A stretch of DNA of 61,471 nt from an uncultured Eubacterium sp. Lineage in GTDB: Bacteria; Bacillota; Clostridia; Lachnospirales; Lachnospiraceae. The position numbers and the translations under genes were made by a program. Below, piece by piece: positions 40,694 through 49,508 of the stretch (the stretch's first letter is position 1; each line of letters begins with the position of its first letter). The stretch is taken from the NCBI GenBank assembly GCA_947642745.1, contig CANRTU010000024.1:1-61471 (forward strand), given 5' to 3'. The notes below the pieces were generated by a model. It did no database searches. It was given only the letters and a program-made list of their open reading frames with translations, and was not told the origin of the DNA.

Positions 40694-41623
40694 CTATTTG
40701 CCATACAGCATCCGGATCAGGTATTCATTCAGACTGGCGCTGGACGCTGCAGCCTGTTCTTCTGTCCATTTCTGAAAACCTTCGCCGGACTGAAAGCCGG
40801 TTTTGCCGGTGTCTTTTAACTCTTTCAGCAGTCTGGAAGGTTCATGGGAATCTTCCAGGTGTTTCAGTATGTAATCGTGAATATTGTAGGTCAGGCCGGT
40901 GCCCACCATATCGGCATTTTCCATCGGGCCCAGCTGTGGCAGACGCAGGCCGAAGGAATAACGGACTGCCTCGTCCACGGTTGCGGCGTCGGCAATGCCA
41001 TTTTCCACAATGGAAATAGCCTCTCGCCAGAGGGCATGCTGCATCCGGTTGGCAATAAAGCCGGGAACGTCTTTTTTACAAAGTACCGGTTTTTTGCCAG
41101 CGGACCGCAGTACGTCCATAATCGTCCTGGCTACTTCGTCAGACGTAGCGTCTGACTTTACGACTTCCACCAATGGAATCAGATGACCGGGATTCCAGAA
41201 ATGGGTACCGGCGAAACGCTCCCGGTGTTCCAGTTTCTCTGAGATCTGGCTGGGACTCATAACGGAAGAATTGGTACAGAAAATGGTATCTTTGCGGCAG
41301 CGGGCTTCCAGTTTTGCGAAGGTGTCCTGTTTGATATTCATGTCTTCAAACACCGCTTCGATGACAAAATCCGCAGAAGAAACCAGGGAACTGTCAATAT
41401 CATCTGTAAAAGAAATACGGGATAACCGTTCCTCCAGTTCTGTCTGGGAAAGAACTTCTTTATCTACCAGCTGTTTTGTATTGATCCGGATACCGGCAGC
41501 CACATCTGTAGGATGGATGTCATACAGGGCAATCTGGTAAGCGGGATTGGAAGACATGACAAAAGCAATATTTTTGCCCATCATACCAGCTCCGCAGATC
41601 AGGATATTTCTGATACTGTTCAT
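40694..41623 (-). CDS. 3-hydroxyacyl-CoA dehydrogenase-family enzyme, probable (S)-3-hydroxy-5-oxohexanoate dehydrogenase
   Basis: The 309 residues contain an N-terminal Rossmann fold with GAGMMG at 11-16, then NSSVMSPSQI, the catalytic HFWNPGHLIPLVE histidine region and the C-terminal helical domain (PGFIANRMQHAL). The fold is that of 3-hydroxyacyl-CoA and carnitine dehydrogenases. In the clostridial phloroglucinol pathway an enzyme of this family oxidises 3-hydroxy-5-oxohexanoate to triacetate with NAD+. Neighbouring BKACE, cyclase and SDR genes support that role over beta-oxidation, since no thiolase or crotonase is present. Confidence 0.75.
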   Translation of the reverse strand: MNSIRNILICGAGMMGKNIAFVMSSNPAYQIALYDIHPTDVAAGIRINTKQLVDKEVLSQTELEERLSRISFTDDIDSSLVSSADFVIEAVFEDMNIKQDTFAKLEARCRKDTIFCTNSSVMSPSQISEKLEHRERFAGTHFWNPGHLIPLVEVVKSDATSDEVARTIMDVLRSAGKKPVLCKKDVPGFIANRMQHALWREAISIVENGIADAATVDEAVRYSFGLRLPQLGPMENADMVGTGLTYNIHDYILKHLEDSHEPSRLLKELKDTGKTGFQSGEGFQKWTEEQAAASSASLNEYLIRMLYGK

Positions 41624-41704
41624 GGTATATTCATCCTTTCTTTACTTATTCTTTTATTTTCTGTTTCATAATGATGGAATCATAAAGGTGTAAAAGCAGG
41701 CGTC

Positions 41705-41896
41705 CTATTCTTCGATCTCAGGATAGTCAGCGTCATCCGGGGTACGGGCCCCGTCTTTTTCAAATACGCCCATAATACCGCAGTCCGGACAGAATCCAAA
41801 AGTATCCGCATAAACCGGAATCATGTCGGAGGCATACTTAAACTTTTTGCCGCAGGCCGGGCAGTGGTAATACAGGAAACATGGACCCCAGCTCAT
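41705..41896 (-). CDS. Small zinc-ribbon protein of the catabolic cluster
   Basis: This 63-residue protein has two CPxCG knuckles (CPACGKKF and CPDCGIMG) spaced 23 residues apart, giving a zinc ribbon or rubredoxin-like metal site, plus an acidic tail. Its start overlaps the stop of the BKACE gene (TAATG-type junction), so it belongs to the operon. Function is unknown; it could bind a cluster enzyme, serve as electron carrier, or be regulatory. Confidence 0.7.
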   Translation of the reverse strand: MSWGPCFLYYHCPACGKKFKYASDMIPVYADTFGFCPDCGIMGVFEKDGARTPDDADYPEIEE

Positions 41897-42744
41897 TATG
41901 CGAGCCCCAGTATTTCCCGTGCTTCAGCTGGTGTAGCCGGTTCGTTGCCATATTCCCGGATTACCCGTACCGCACGTTCTACAAACTGACGGTTGCTGCC
42001 GGCCAGCCGGCCTTTTGCGTACATCACATTGTCTTCCATACCTACACGGATATGTCCGCCCATGGCGACGGCGCCATACAGCATTTCCATGGCACAGTGT
42101 CCGACTCCGAAACAGCTCCAGGTGGAACCTGGACAGAGAGATTCCATCGTTTCTTTCATAAATACCAGGTTTTTCATGGAACCGGGTATGCCGTTGGCGC
42201 AGCCCATGCACATCTGGAAATGAAGCGGGGCTTTGAGTACGCCTTTTTTCAGGTAATAGGCGGCATTGGCTATCATGCCCGGATCAAAGACTTCGATTTC
42301 TGGTTTTACATTCCATTCCTGCATGTTGCGGCCCAGTTCCTCAAGAAACTTAGGGGGATTTAAAAATAAAGAAGAATTCAGCCAGTTCATGGAACCGCAG
42401 TCAAAACTGCCCATTTCAGGCCGCAGGTCTTTTAAATGGGCCTGTCTGGTCTCATCGGTGGCATTCAGATCTCCGGAAGTAGTCAGGTTTAACACAATGT
42501 CGCAGTCCGGATATTTTCCATGCAGGAGATTTACAGTTTCACAAAATTTTTCTGTGGACATGGTGCCGTTGCCCTCGTCATCCCTCATATGAAGATGGGC
42601 TACTGCGGCGCCTGCCTGCCAGCAGTCATACACATCGTCTGCGATTTCCGCCGGCGTCATTGGTACGTTCGGGTTATTTTCTTTTTTCGGCCATGCGCCG
42701 GTGGTGGCTACTGTAATAATTGTTTTTTTTGCCATGAAGATCAC
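41896..42744 (-). CDS. BKACE-family (DUF849) lyase, probable triacetate acetoacetate-lyase
   Basis: A 282-residue TIM-barrel protein of the beta-keto acid cleavage family. The metal site appears as HLHMRD near residue 50, and late motifs GGHIRVGMEDN and EAREILGL are typical. Family members cleave a 3-oxo acid with acetyl-CoA to acetoacetate and a new acyl-CoA. With triacetate (3,5-dioxohexanoate) the products are acetoacetate and acetoacetyl-CoA. GTG 42744 is the likely start (AAGGA upstream); ATG 42735 is an alternative. The substrate is inferred from the neighbours. Confidence 0.8.
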   Translation of the reverse strand: MIFMAKKTIITVATTGAWPKKENNPNVPMTPAEIADDVYDCWQAGAAVAHLHMRDDEGNGTMSTEKFCETVNLLHGKYPDCDIVLNLTTSGDLNATDETRQAHLKDLRPEMGSFDCGSMNWLNSSLFLNPPKFLEELGRNMQEWNVKPEIEVFDPGMIANAAYYLKKGVLKAPLHFQMCMGCANGIPGSMKNLVFMKETMESLCPGSTWSCFGVGHCAMEMLYGAVAMGGHIRVGMEDNVMYAKGRLAGSNRQFVERAVRVIREYGNEPATPAEAREILGLA

Positions 42745-42887
42745 TACGTCCTTTCTGTAAATATGAAATAATAATTAATAGATATTTTGATCATAACTAA
42801 ATGAATATCATCCTGGTCCGGGTTTCAGGTATGCTGTGAAAAAACAGCCCCGCAGCCGGGAATATCTGATCCGGCGGAGAAAAGGGA

Positions 42888-44204
42888 TCAGTGCTGTGCG
42901 GTTTTAAAATCACGGTTATATTTATGTTCATCCACTGTAAGTACCAGTACGACATTTACAAGCGCCACAAAGGCAAATACCAGATAAGCATAACGGATCT
43001 GGCCGTTGGTCAGCAGCTGGACGATACCGTTAACAGCGAAACAAAGCGCTGTGATTGCTCCCTGGATCGGGAATATTACGCTGTTGACTTTATCAAAGCC
43101 CTGACGGCCAAAAATGGACGTAGGCAGGGAAGTCGTAAAGTTTGCCGAACCGCCGATACCCATGGCGATCATGAACAGGGAAACATATACGAACGGAGTG
43201 ACAGAATCTACAGCCGTAAAGTTCAAAAGCAGGGCAATGGCATACCAGATGCCGAATAGCACCATTGTCTTTTTAGTACCGGCTTTTTCGTCTATGACGC
43301 CTACCAGCCAGGAGCCTGCGACGCCGCCCAGGGCAAGAACTGTCATGACATTCATGGCTTCCTGCTGGGAAAAGCCAAGTTCCACATTACGAAGCACCAG
43401 CTGGCTCATAACGCCTACGGAACAGATCTGGAAAAATCCGGTGGTAATGGCAGCCAGCCACAGCTCTTTGGTAGCCAGCAGACGGCTGGTAGTCCAGCCT
43501 CCATCTTCTGAAACAGCGCTGTGGTCGTATTCTTCCGCATACACTTTGTCTGAGACGTTGTCCGGATTCATGCCACGCTCTTCCGGTGTGTTGCGGATCA
43601 GGATCATGCCCAGAATACCCAGGATTATTGCGGCAATGCCGATAGGCACAACGCCCATGCCAATGTTTTTTAATACTGTGGGTCCGATCAGAATAGAGAC
43701 CAGCTGTACATAAAAAGCGGAAGCCAGGTTGTGTCCCATGGTAGTGTAGCCCATAACGATTCCCTTTTTCTTAGGGAACCAGTTGGCGACCAGCGTACCG
43801 CCTGCCACATATCCGGCAGACATAATGCCTCCATATACAAAACACATGGCGATACAGTAAATAACCGTGCTCCCGGCGTTACAGGCTGCGATATATGCGA
43901 TACCAGAAATAATAGTAAAAACGCCGGATGTCATGCGTGGACCGGCTTTCTGGTTAATCTGTCCGGCAATAATAAAGAATACAACGCCTACCAGTCCGGC
44001 CACAGAGTTCATGTTCATAATAACGCCGCTTTCCACGCCCAGTGCGGCCGCTACATTTGGTGCGGAAATATTGGAACCGTCGTTGCACATGCCCACGTAA
44101 AGAAAAAACATCAGCAGGCAGTAAAAAATTGTCAGCCATCCCCATGCGCCAAAACGAAAAATAGAGTTTTTATTGCCATCCGGCAGTTGATTTACATGAT
44201 TCAT
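42888..44204 (-). CDS. MFS transporter of the catabolic cluster (oxalate/formate antiporter-like)
   Basis: The 438-residue protein has twelve hydrophobic segments and resembles the OFA group of the major facilitator superfamily (VGVVFFIIAGQINQKAG loop, FPKKKGIVMGYT in the central loop). ATG 44204 follows AAGGAAAAAAAG; the longer frame to 44285 has no site. Set among catabolic genes, it is the candidate importer of phloroglucinol or a related phenol, or an exporter of acid products. A GC-rich hairpin pair lies between it and the cyclase gene. Confidence 0.8.
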   Translation of the reverse strand: MNHVNQLPDGNKNSIFRFGAWGWLTIFYCLLMFFLYVGMCNDGSNISAPNVAAALGVESGVIMNMNSVAGLVGVVFFIIAGQINQKAGPRMTSGVFTIISGIAYIAACNAGSTVIYCIAMCFVYGGIMSAGYVAGGTLVANWFPKKKGIVMGYTTMGHNLASAFYVQLVSILIGPTVLKNIGMGVVPIGIAAIILGILGMILIRNTPEERGMNPDNVSDKVYAEEYDHSAVSEDGGWTTSRLLATKELWLAAITTGFFQICSVGVMSQLVLRNVELGFSQQEAMNVMTVLALGGVAGSWLVGVIDEKAGTKKTMVLFGIWYAIALLLNFTAVDSVTPFVYVSLFMIAMGIGGSANFTTSLPTSIFGRQGFDKVNSVIFPIQGAITALCFAVNGIVQLLTNGQIRYAYLVFAFVALVNVVLVLTVDEHKYNRDFKTAQH

Positions 44205-44411
44205 CTTTTTTTCCTTCCGTAAAATCAGATCATGCCGGATGAAACAGAGAAACAGAGGACATCCGGCAGTTGTGTTGTCTGACATAATAAGATGGCAAAA
44301 AGGCCATGAAAATATTCCGCATGGCCTCCGCCTTTTTCAGTGGTATCCCGGATTCTGTGATTCCGGTTGCCGGGATACGGTTTCTATATAACAGGAAACG
44401 ATTACAGCTGT

Positions 44412-45422
44412 TTATTTATTGCGATTGAAAAGGCGCTGCATATATTCCAGACAGCTGTCGCCGTTGCCGCTTTCATCAGCATAGCCTGTACCGCCATAAG
44501 TATATGTGCGGTCAGGAACATTTTCCAGCTGGTCTTCGTCTATGTATGCCACGCAGCGGGCCATACATCCATCACCCATATACCAGCGCAACGGGAAGCA
44601 GAAGAACTGGAACCATTTGCCAGCCGGAATTTTGTCCAGATCTCCTCCCAGATTTTCCACACCTACAATGCCGTGACCGAGCATTTCTTTGTGACATGGC
44701 TCCCAGGTACCCCAGATACCGATATTTTCCAGTTCGCCAAATTTTTCGTCATAAGCTGCCTGGCCGTGAATGCGGATGTATTCTTCTTTGTCAAATTCTG
44801 CATAGGCTTCTTCACCGAACAGCTCCTTATATTCTTCTGTAATCGGACGTCCGGTAGCGCCCAGCAGATTCATGCGGGTCATACCGTTATTGCCCATGGC
44901 GGTGTGAAGCGGATGATCCAGCGCCTGTCCGTCCATGGCGACACATTTTACTTTGTGTTTTACAAACCATTTGCCGGCATCAATACCCGTGCCGGAAGCA
45001 TAATGATAGTATGCTTTGGAATCGTCGAACAGACGGTGCATCCCGGTATTCAGGCAGAGTACCTTTCCTTCCAGATCAGCAGGATTGATGCCGTATTTTT
45101 CACAGGCAGCGTCCAGATGTTTGTCAGTAATCAGTCCCCATGGTTCAATATCGATTTTTAATACGATAGCTTCTCCGGTATAAGCGTCTACAGGCATTTC
45201 GTGGGTATAACGTGCCCGTTTGCCGTTAAATTCGTATTCCATTACGTGGCGTGGCGCATCACAGTGGGTGCCGGTATGCATGGTACAGGTGATTTTCTGG
45301 GTCAGTACGCCGCCCTTTGCCATGGAGTGGGCATTGTCAATCAGCGGCTTGTCAAAATATGGCCAGCGTGGAATTTCAGCGCCAAATGGATGGGTAAGAT
45401 CTACGTATACTTTTTTGCTCAT
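44412..45422 (-). CDS. Cyclase-family metal hydrolase, probable dihydrophloroglucinol cyclohydrolase
   Basis: The 336-residue protein has the cyclase/kynurenine formamidase-like metal motif HTGTHCDAPRH near residue 50 and a long C-terminal half with ENLGGDLDKIPAGKW. Members hydrolyse ring C-C or C-N bonds with Mn or Zn. In the clostridial phloroglucinol pathway an enzyme of this family opens dihydrophloroglucinol to 3-hydroxy-5-oxohexanoate. It is 336 residues, longer than formamidases of about 210. An inverted repeat upstream (45491-45535) may regulate it. Confidence 0.78.
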   Translation of the reverse strand: MSKKVYVDLTHPFGAEIPRWPYFDKPLIDNAHSMAKGGVLTQKITCTMHTGTHCDAPRHVMEYEFNGKRARYTHEMPVDAYTGEAIVLKIDIEPWGLITDKHLDAACEKYGINPADLEGKVLCLNTGMHRLFDDSKAYYHYASGTGIDAGKWFVKHKVKCVAMDGQALDHPLHTAMGNNGMTRMNLLGATGRPITEEYKELFGEEAYAEFDKEEYIRIHGQAAYDEKFGELENIGIWGTWEPCHKEMLGHGIVGVENLGGDLDKIPAGKWFQFFCFPLRWYMGDGCMARCVAYIDEDQLENVPDRTYTYGGTGYADESGNGDSCLEYMQRLFNRNK

Positions 45423-45490
45423 GATAAATATCTCCTTTTCAAGCAGGTAATCCCGGAATTTATTTCTATCAGATAAGCCGGAGGGACGGT

Positions 45491-45535
45491 GTATGAAACA
45501 GCGTCTGTTTACGACATTTCAGAACTGTTTCATAC
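45491..45535. promoter_or_regulatory. 11-bp perfect inverted repeat upstream of the cyclase gene
   Basis: GTATGAAACAG and CTGTTTCATAC are perfectly complementary, 23 bp apart, and 70 bp before the cyclase start codon. There is no T-run on the minus strand. This is a good candidate operator, or an attenuator hairpin, for the second half of the cluster. Confidence 0.45.
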
Positions 45536-45638
45536 GCAGCAAATCCGTCGCAACCGGATCTGTCTGAACATATGTCAGAGAAAACAGAATCTGTATAGAC
45601 AGACCGGGAGTCAATTGTGTAATGAACTGAAATAAAAA

Positions 45639-45696
45639 AGCCGGTTTAGCGCCCTTTTAGCGGTCAGTACTCCGGCCGGGCGCACTGAAACCGGCT
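45639..45696 (-). terminator. Terminator downstream of the cupin-SDR unit
   Basis: On the minus strand AGCCGGTTT and its complement enclose an inner GCGCCC/GGGCGC stem, and the outer arm is followed by TTTTTTATT. It separates the cupin-SDR transcript from the cyclase-to-CoA-transferase transcript. The remainder of the 683-bp gap (45423-46105) shows no gene; it holds a tandem AAAAGTATATTC repeat near 45900. Confidence 0.7.
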
Positions 45697-46105
45697 GATT
45701 ATGGTGTGAGTGTAACAACGAGTATTTGTCAGTAAAAGGAAATGAGTGCCCTGTGAAGTCTGGAATTTATCAGCCGCTCCCGGGCCTGTATCTGAAAATG
45801 GCATAAAAAGAATACTTTACGGGCAGGTATCTGCGGACTGTATATAATTCTGAAACTAACAGGGCATATATTCAGGTAATACTAATAAGGTAAAATGAAA
45901 AGTATATTCAAAAGTATATTCAGGCAGGAACATTTATCAGTCAGCCATGGGAACTGATACGAGGAAAAGGCACTTTATAATACTTTGCATTGTGAATGCA
46001 AGACCAGTAAACCATGGCGTCACAGATAAACAGTATCCTGATTATCCGTTTCTTGTAGAAGGCTGCTGTTTCCGGCAGCTGAAGCCAGTGTTCATACAGG
46101 CGATA

Positions 46106-46900
46106 TCAGCATGCCCAGTATCCGCCGGTAGCGTCATAGTTGCCGCCGGTAAGGAAATCAGACGCAGGTGAAGCCAGCATAATAGCCAGGCCCACAAAGT
46201 CGTACGGTTCACCAAGTCTTCCGATTGGCAGACGTTTTAAGAAATTCTGGTAAACTGCGGATTCCGGATCAAACATCCATTCCGTAAGGTCGGAGCGGAA
46301 TACAGTAGGATTGATAGAATTTACATTAATCTTGTATTTTGCGGACAGGTCGCAGGCCATGGACTGGATCATTAAATCGCAGGCGCCTTTGGAAGCGCAG
46401 TATCCGGTATAACCAGCCATGCCCATTTTGGAGCGGGCGGAAGATACGACTACAATCTTGCCGCCTTTACCCTGGTCTGCCATCTGCTGTGCGGCTGCTT
46501 TACAAACTACATAAACGCTCTTTAAATCCGCATCCATAATGTACTGCCAGTCTTCTACGGACTGTTCCAGCATATTCTGCGGCTTGTTATAGCCGTGGGC
46601 TACTGCCAGAATGTCCAGACTGCCATATGTATCTACGGCAAACTGTATGATTTTTGCCACGTCGTCATTTTTTGCGGGATCTCCGGAAACAACTGCACAG
46701 TCGCCGCCTTCCTTTTTGATCTGCTCCGCTACGTCAGCCAGTTTTTTGTCATTGCGTCCGGTAATGACTACTTTTGCGCCGCTCATGGCATATGCCACTG
46801 CGATGGCTCCGCCCAGGGCGCCGGTTGCGCCTGTTACAAGAGCGGTTTTACCTTTGATGGAAAACAGGTTTTCCACAAAATCTTTTTGTACGTTGATCAT
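46106..46900 (-). CDS. SDR-family oxidoreductase, probable phloroglucinol reductase
   Basis: The 264-residue classical short-chain dehydrogenase has the cofactor motif TGATGALGG near residue 20, NDKK-type sequence after beta-2 (TGRNDKKL, compatible with NADPH), the catalytic serine in VVSSARS, and Y-x-x-x-K in YCASKGACD. In Clostridia an NADPH-dependent SDR reduces phloroglucinol to dihydrophloroglucinol, the opening step. Cyclase, dehydrogenase, BKACE and CoA-transferase genes follow. The gene lies 17 bp after the cupin gene. Confidence 0.78.
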   Translation of the reverse strand: MINVQKDFVENLFSIKGKTALVTGATGALGGAIAVAYAMSGAKVVITGRNDKKLADVAEQIKKEGGDCAVVSGDPAKNDDVAKIIQFAVDTYGSLDILAVAHGYNKPQNMLEQSVEDWQYIMDADLKSVYVVCKAAAQQMADQGKGGKIVVVSSARSKMGMAGYTGYCASKGACDLMIQSMACDLSAKYKINVNSINPTVFRSDLTEWMFDPESAVYQNFLKRLPIGRLGEPYDFVGLAIMLASPASDFLTGGNYDATGGYWAC

Positions 46901-46917
46901 TGTGAGATTCCTCCTTA

Positions 46918-47268
46918 TCAGGATTCAGGATAATTTATAATCACCAGCATTTTAGCTGGCTTTCCGCTTTCATTTTTCAGGCCACGGCCTTCGTTTGGCG
47001 GAAAGCTGATGCTTTCATTTGCATGGATGACGTATTTGTTTCCATCCTTGTCGGTGACTGTCATTTCACCTTCCAGTACATAGTATACTTTTTCTAACGG
47101 ATTGTCTTCATAAGCCCAGTCCGCACCCCCGTCAGGTTCAAATTCGGAAACGCCGATCCAGAATTTTTCAGCTTTTGTTTCGTCTTTCCCATGATAGCGT
47201 TTACATGTGACACCAAAGTGCCCCGGTGGAAAATAAGGTTCCAGTTCTTCGTAAGTACGTTTGATCAT
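46918..47268 (-). CDS. Cupin-domain protein lacking the usual metal histidines
   Basis: The 116-residue protein starts at ATG 47268 after AAAGGA; a 51-codon extension upstream is AT-rich and not coding. It is a single cupin barrel ([19 protein letters not shown], then [15 protein letters not shown]). The first cupin motif normally has HxH and the second a histidine; here these positions are W/Y and none is visible. It is therefore probably a ligand-binding or structural cupin rather than a metalloenzyme. It is the first gene of the minus-strand unit, next to the regulator. Its role in the pathway is unknown. Confidence 0.7.
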   Translation of the reverse strand: MIKRTYEELEPYFPPGHFGVTCKRYHGKDETKAEKFWIGVSEFEPDGGADWAYEDNPLEKVYYVLEGEMTVTDKDGNKYVIHANESISFPPNEGRGLKNESGKPAKMLVIINYPES

Positions 47269-47633
47269 TCTGATTTTTCCTTTCTGGAATACAAAGTTTT
47301 CAGATTCTACAGGCTTCTGCCTTTTCATTACTATAAAATATAATGAGTTTTTGCGCAATAAGACACTTTTTGGATAGTTAGTCGGCATAAGGGCAGGTAG
47401 TTTCCTTTTGGTTTCTACAAACATTTACAAAATATCATTCGTTTTTTTGCATATAATAAACATAAAACGGGATGGAAAGTTAAATTTATTGTGCATATTT
47501 ATTAACAATCGGCGGCTATTTTTGTGTATTTTGGAGAAAATATCAATTGAAAAAAGTGGTATATTATTATTAAATTTAAATTGACAGATACGATATTGTG
47601 AACAGGACTGGAAGTAAAGGAGGAAACCACAAA
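47269..47633. promoter_or_regulatory. Divergent AT-rich control region of the catabolic cluster
   Basis: About 365 bp separate the cupin and HxlR start codons. The AT-rich 47440-47590 portion contains a possible rightward promoter (TTGAAA at 47547, 17 bp, TTAAAT at 47570). No clear palindromic operator was identified by eye. The regulator presumably binds here. Confidence 0.4.
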
Positions 47634-48092
47634 ATGGCAAGAGAATGTTTTACAAATCCCACAAATCCATATCACTACGCCCTGCACTGCATCAGCGGCA
47701 GATGGAAAATGGTCATCCTGCATGAAGTCGATACATTCAAAACTATCCAGTTCAATCATACCAGGAAAGTACTGCCCATTACCGAAAAAGTGCTGAGCCA
47801 GCAGCTTAAGGAGCTGTGCGAGGATGGGATGATTGACCGTATTGTGGACGAAACAAAATATCCTCCTTCAGTAAAATATGTTCTTACCAAATCCGGGGAA
47901 CAGCTGCTGCCCATACTGGACGCTCTCTATATCTGGAGCATCCGCCAGATGCATGAAAAAAATATCCCGATAGACACAGACGCTTTTGCGGTGCACCGCT
48001 CTGACAAATATCTGGACGAACTGCTGGATATTATGAAAGAGCATGGCTTTCAGCCAAATGTGGAAATAGAGCGGGGGCAGAAAGGAAAATAG
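47634..48092 (+). CDS. HxlR-family transcriptional regulator
   Basis: The 152-residue winged-helix protein shows the HxlR pattern: CISGRWKMVILHEV, then ITEKVLSQQLKELCEDGMI, the wing VDETKYPPSVKYVLT, and a C-terminal dimer helix. ATG 47634 follows AAAGGAGG. It is divergent from the cupin-SDR unit, so it is the likely regulator of the catabolic cluster, perhaps released by the phenolic substrate. HxlR proteins often respond to aldehydes or phenolic/redox signals. Confidence 0.9.
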   Translation: MARECFTNPTNPYHYALHCISGRWKMVILHEVDTFKTIQFNHTRKVLPITEKVLSQQLKELCEDGMIDRIVDETKYPPSVKYVLTKSGEQLLPILDALYIWSIRQMHEKNIPIDTDAFAVHRSDKYLDELLDIMKEHGFQPNVEIERGQKGK

Positions 48093-48945
48093 ATAACGAT
48101 AATCAGATGAAGATAAGCTGATAAAAGTAAATTGATAAAATAAACTGATAAAGGTAAAAGTATAATCCCGCAGAAGAAAAGGCCGGCAGGGACGGGATCA
48201 GGTGCGCCTGCAGGCAGATAAAAAGCATGTATGAGACTGGGGCTGGAATTCTGGTTATACACCTCCGGACCATGTATAAAATACATGATTCCGCAGGTTG
48301 AATTTACTATCAGATTTATAATTGTGTTTTTCCTGTTGTACCGTTATATTCCAGAACGGGAATCTTTTTATAATATCTTTTGTTATCTGTTGTTTCAGCG
48401 AATAAGCTGTATTTGCCGGTTTCATTGGGAGAATTTAAATATGTCAGGTCTGCTTTACATATTCTCTTTTCATTTAAACTGGGGATTTCCCCGATGGTTT
48501 CTCCATTTGCGGAATAAACTTTATCTTTAAATAAAACCAGATCGTTTTCATGATAAAGTGTTAATGGATCCCGGTCAGAAAAAGAATGATTGTATATTTC
48601 TGTATTAACAAAGAAGACATTCCAGGATGGCAACGGCAGAGCCGGCAGGCTGATTGCATGAAAGGAGTGTCTGCGTTTCGGGCTTATTCTGTTTATTATA
48701 TAATAAAAAATGTATTATTATCGGGGGCTTTCTGAATGGGAATGGAAGAAAGGCAATCTGACAGACACCTGTCTGGATGGACAGGATAGCTTTAGAAAAC
48801 GAATGTCCATGTCTGGTGTCCTGCCATAAATCTTCTTTGGAGAGTCTTTGATGCAGGAGAAGAAATTTAATGAATATTTAATAGAAATATGCGTGTGATT
48901 GTGGTATTCTTTTAGAAATAAAAATTAGAAGCTGGGGGGATTGGT
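48093..48945. other. Intergenic stretch with one doubtful minus-strand ORF
   Basis: No convincing gene in 850 bp. A minus-strand frame (48316-48633) reads like ordinary protein (NHSFSDRDPLTLYHENDLV, DKVYSANGETIGEIP). It has only a TTG start without a good ribosome binding site, and no family I recognise. It could be a fragment of a decayed gene. Confidence 0.35.
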
Positions 48946-49269
48946 ATGGTTGGAAGAATTGTTGGACTTGTATCCTGTTTGATGTGTGCTGTTCCATTTT
49001 TAATTATTTCTGTTTACAATAAAGATAGTAAAGAACCAATCAATTTTTGGAGCGGAGATACAACACTAAAATGCAAAGTAAAGAATGTAACTGAATATAA
49101 TAATAAAATGGCGGCCTTATACAAAAGGTGTGCCATTGCGTTTTTAATTTCAGGATTAGGATTTCTCATTTCACTTTTTCCAGGTGTTATCATGATATGT
49201 TTTGACTGTACACTGGGTATTTACCTCGTGTATCGAAACTATAAACAAATATTAAATTTGTATTCATAA
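48946..49269 (+). CDS. Small integral membrane protein
   Basis: This 107-residue protein starts at ATG 48946 after GGGGGG. There is a first transmembrane helix (residues 3-22), a soluble loop (KDSKEPINFWSGDTTLKCKV, VTEYNNKMAALYKRCA), and two closely spaced helices. It resembles the DUF3784-like clostridial proteins with the INFWSGD motif. Function unknown. It is AT-richer than its neighbours and stands alone. Confidence 0.7.
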   Translation: MVGRIVGLVSCLMCAVPFLIISVYNKDSKEPINFWSGDTTLKCKVKNVTEYNNKMAALYKRCAIAFLISGLGFLISLFPGVIMICFDCTLGIYLVYRNYKQILNLYS

Positions 49270-49508
49270 CCTGAACTTCTCTCTATATCTAAAATGCAGG
49301 GAAAGCCCGCAAATACGGGCTATACCAGCATATAAGAACTTCTGAAGAGATAATCTGAATTTACCAATAATTTTATCAGAAAAATATATTTGATCTGATC
49401 AGATAAAACAGGATATTTCTGCGTCCGGATTCGTTTAATATGTAGAAGCTGACAGTTTCAGAACATACGGAAAGAGTACTCTGGAAAACATTGAAAGGAA
49501 GGAAAGCC

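Noticed and set aside
39319..42744. Lysine fermentation (kce/kdd) or carnitine degradation cluster
   Set aside because: BKACE and CoA-transferase genes fit, but there are no lysine aminomutase, 3,5-diaminohexanoate dehydrogenase or carnitine/betaine genes, whereas ring-opening hydrolase and SDR genes are present.
47269..47424. N-terminal extension of the cupin
   Set aside because: Composition is non-coding (AT-rich), no ribosome binding site, and the family starts at the MIKRTYEEL region.
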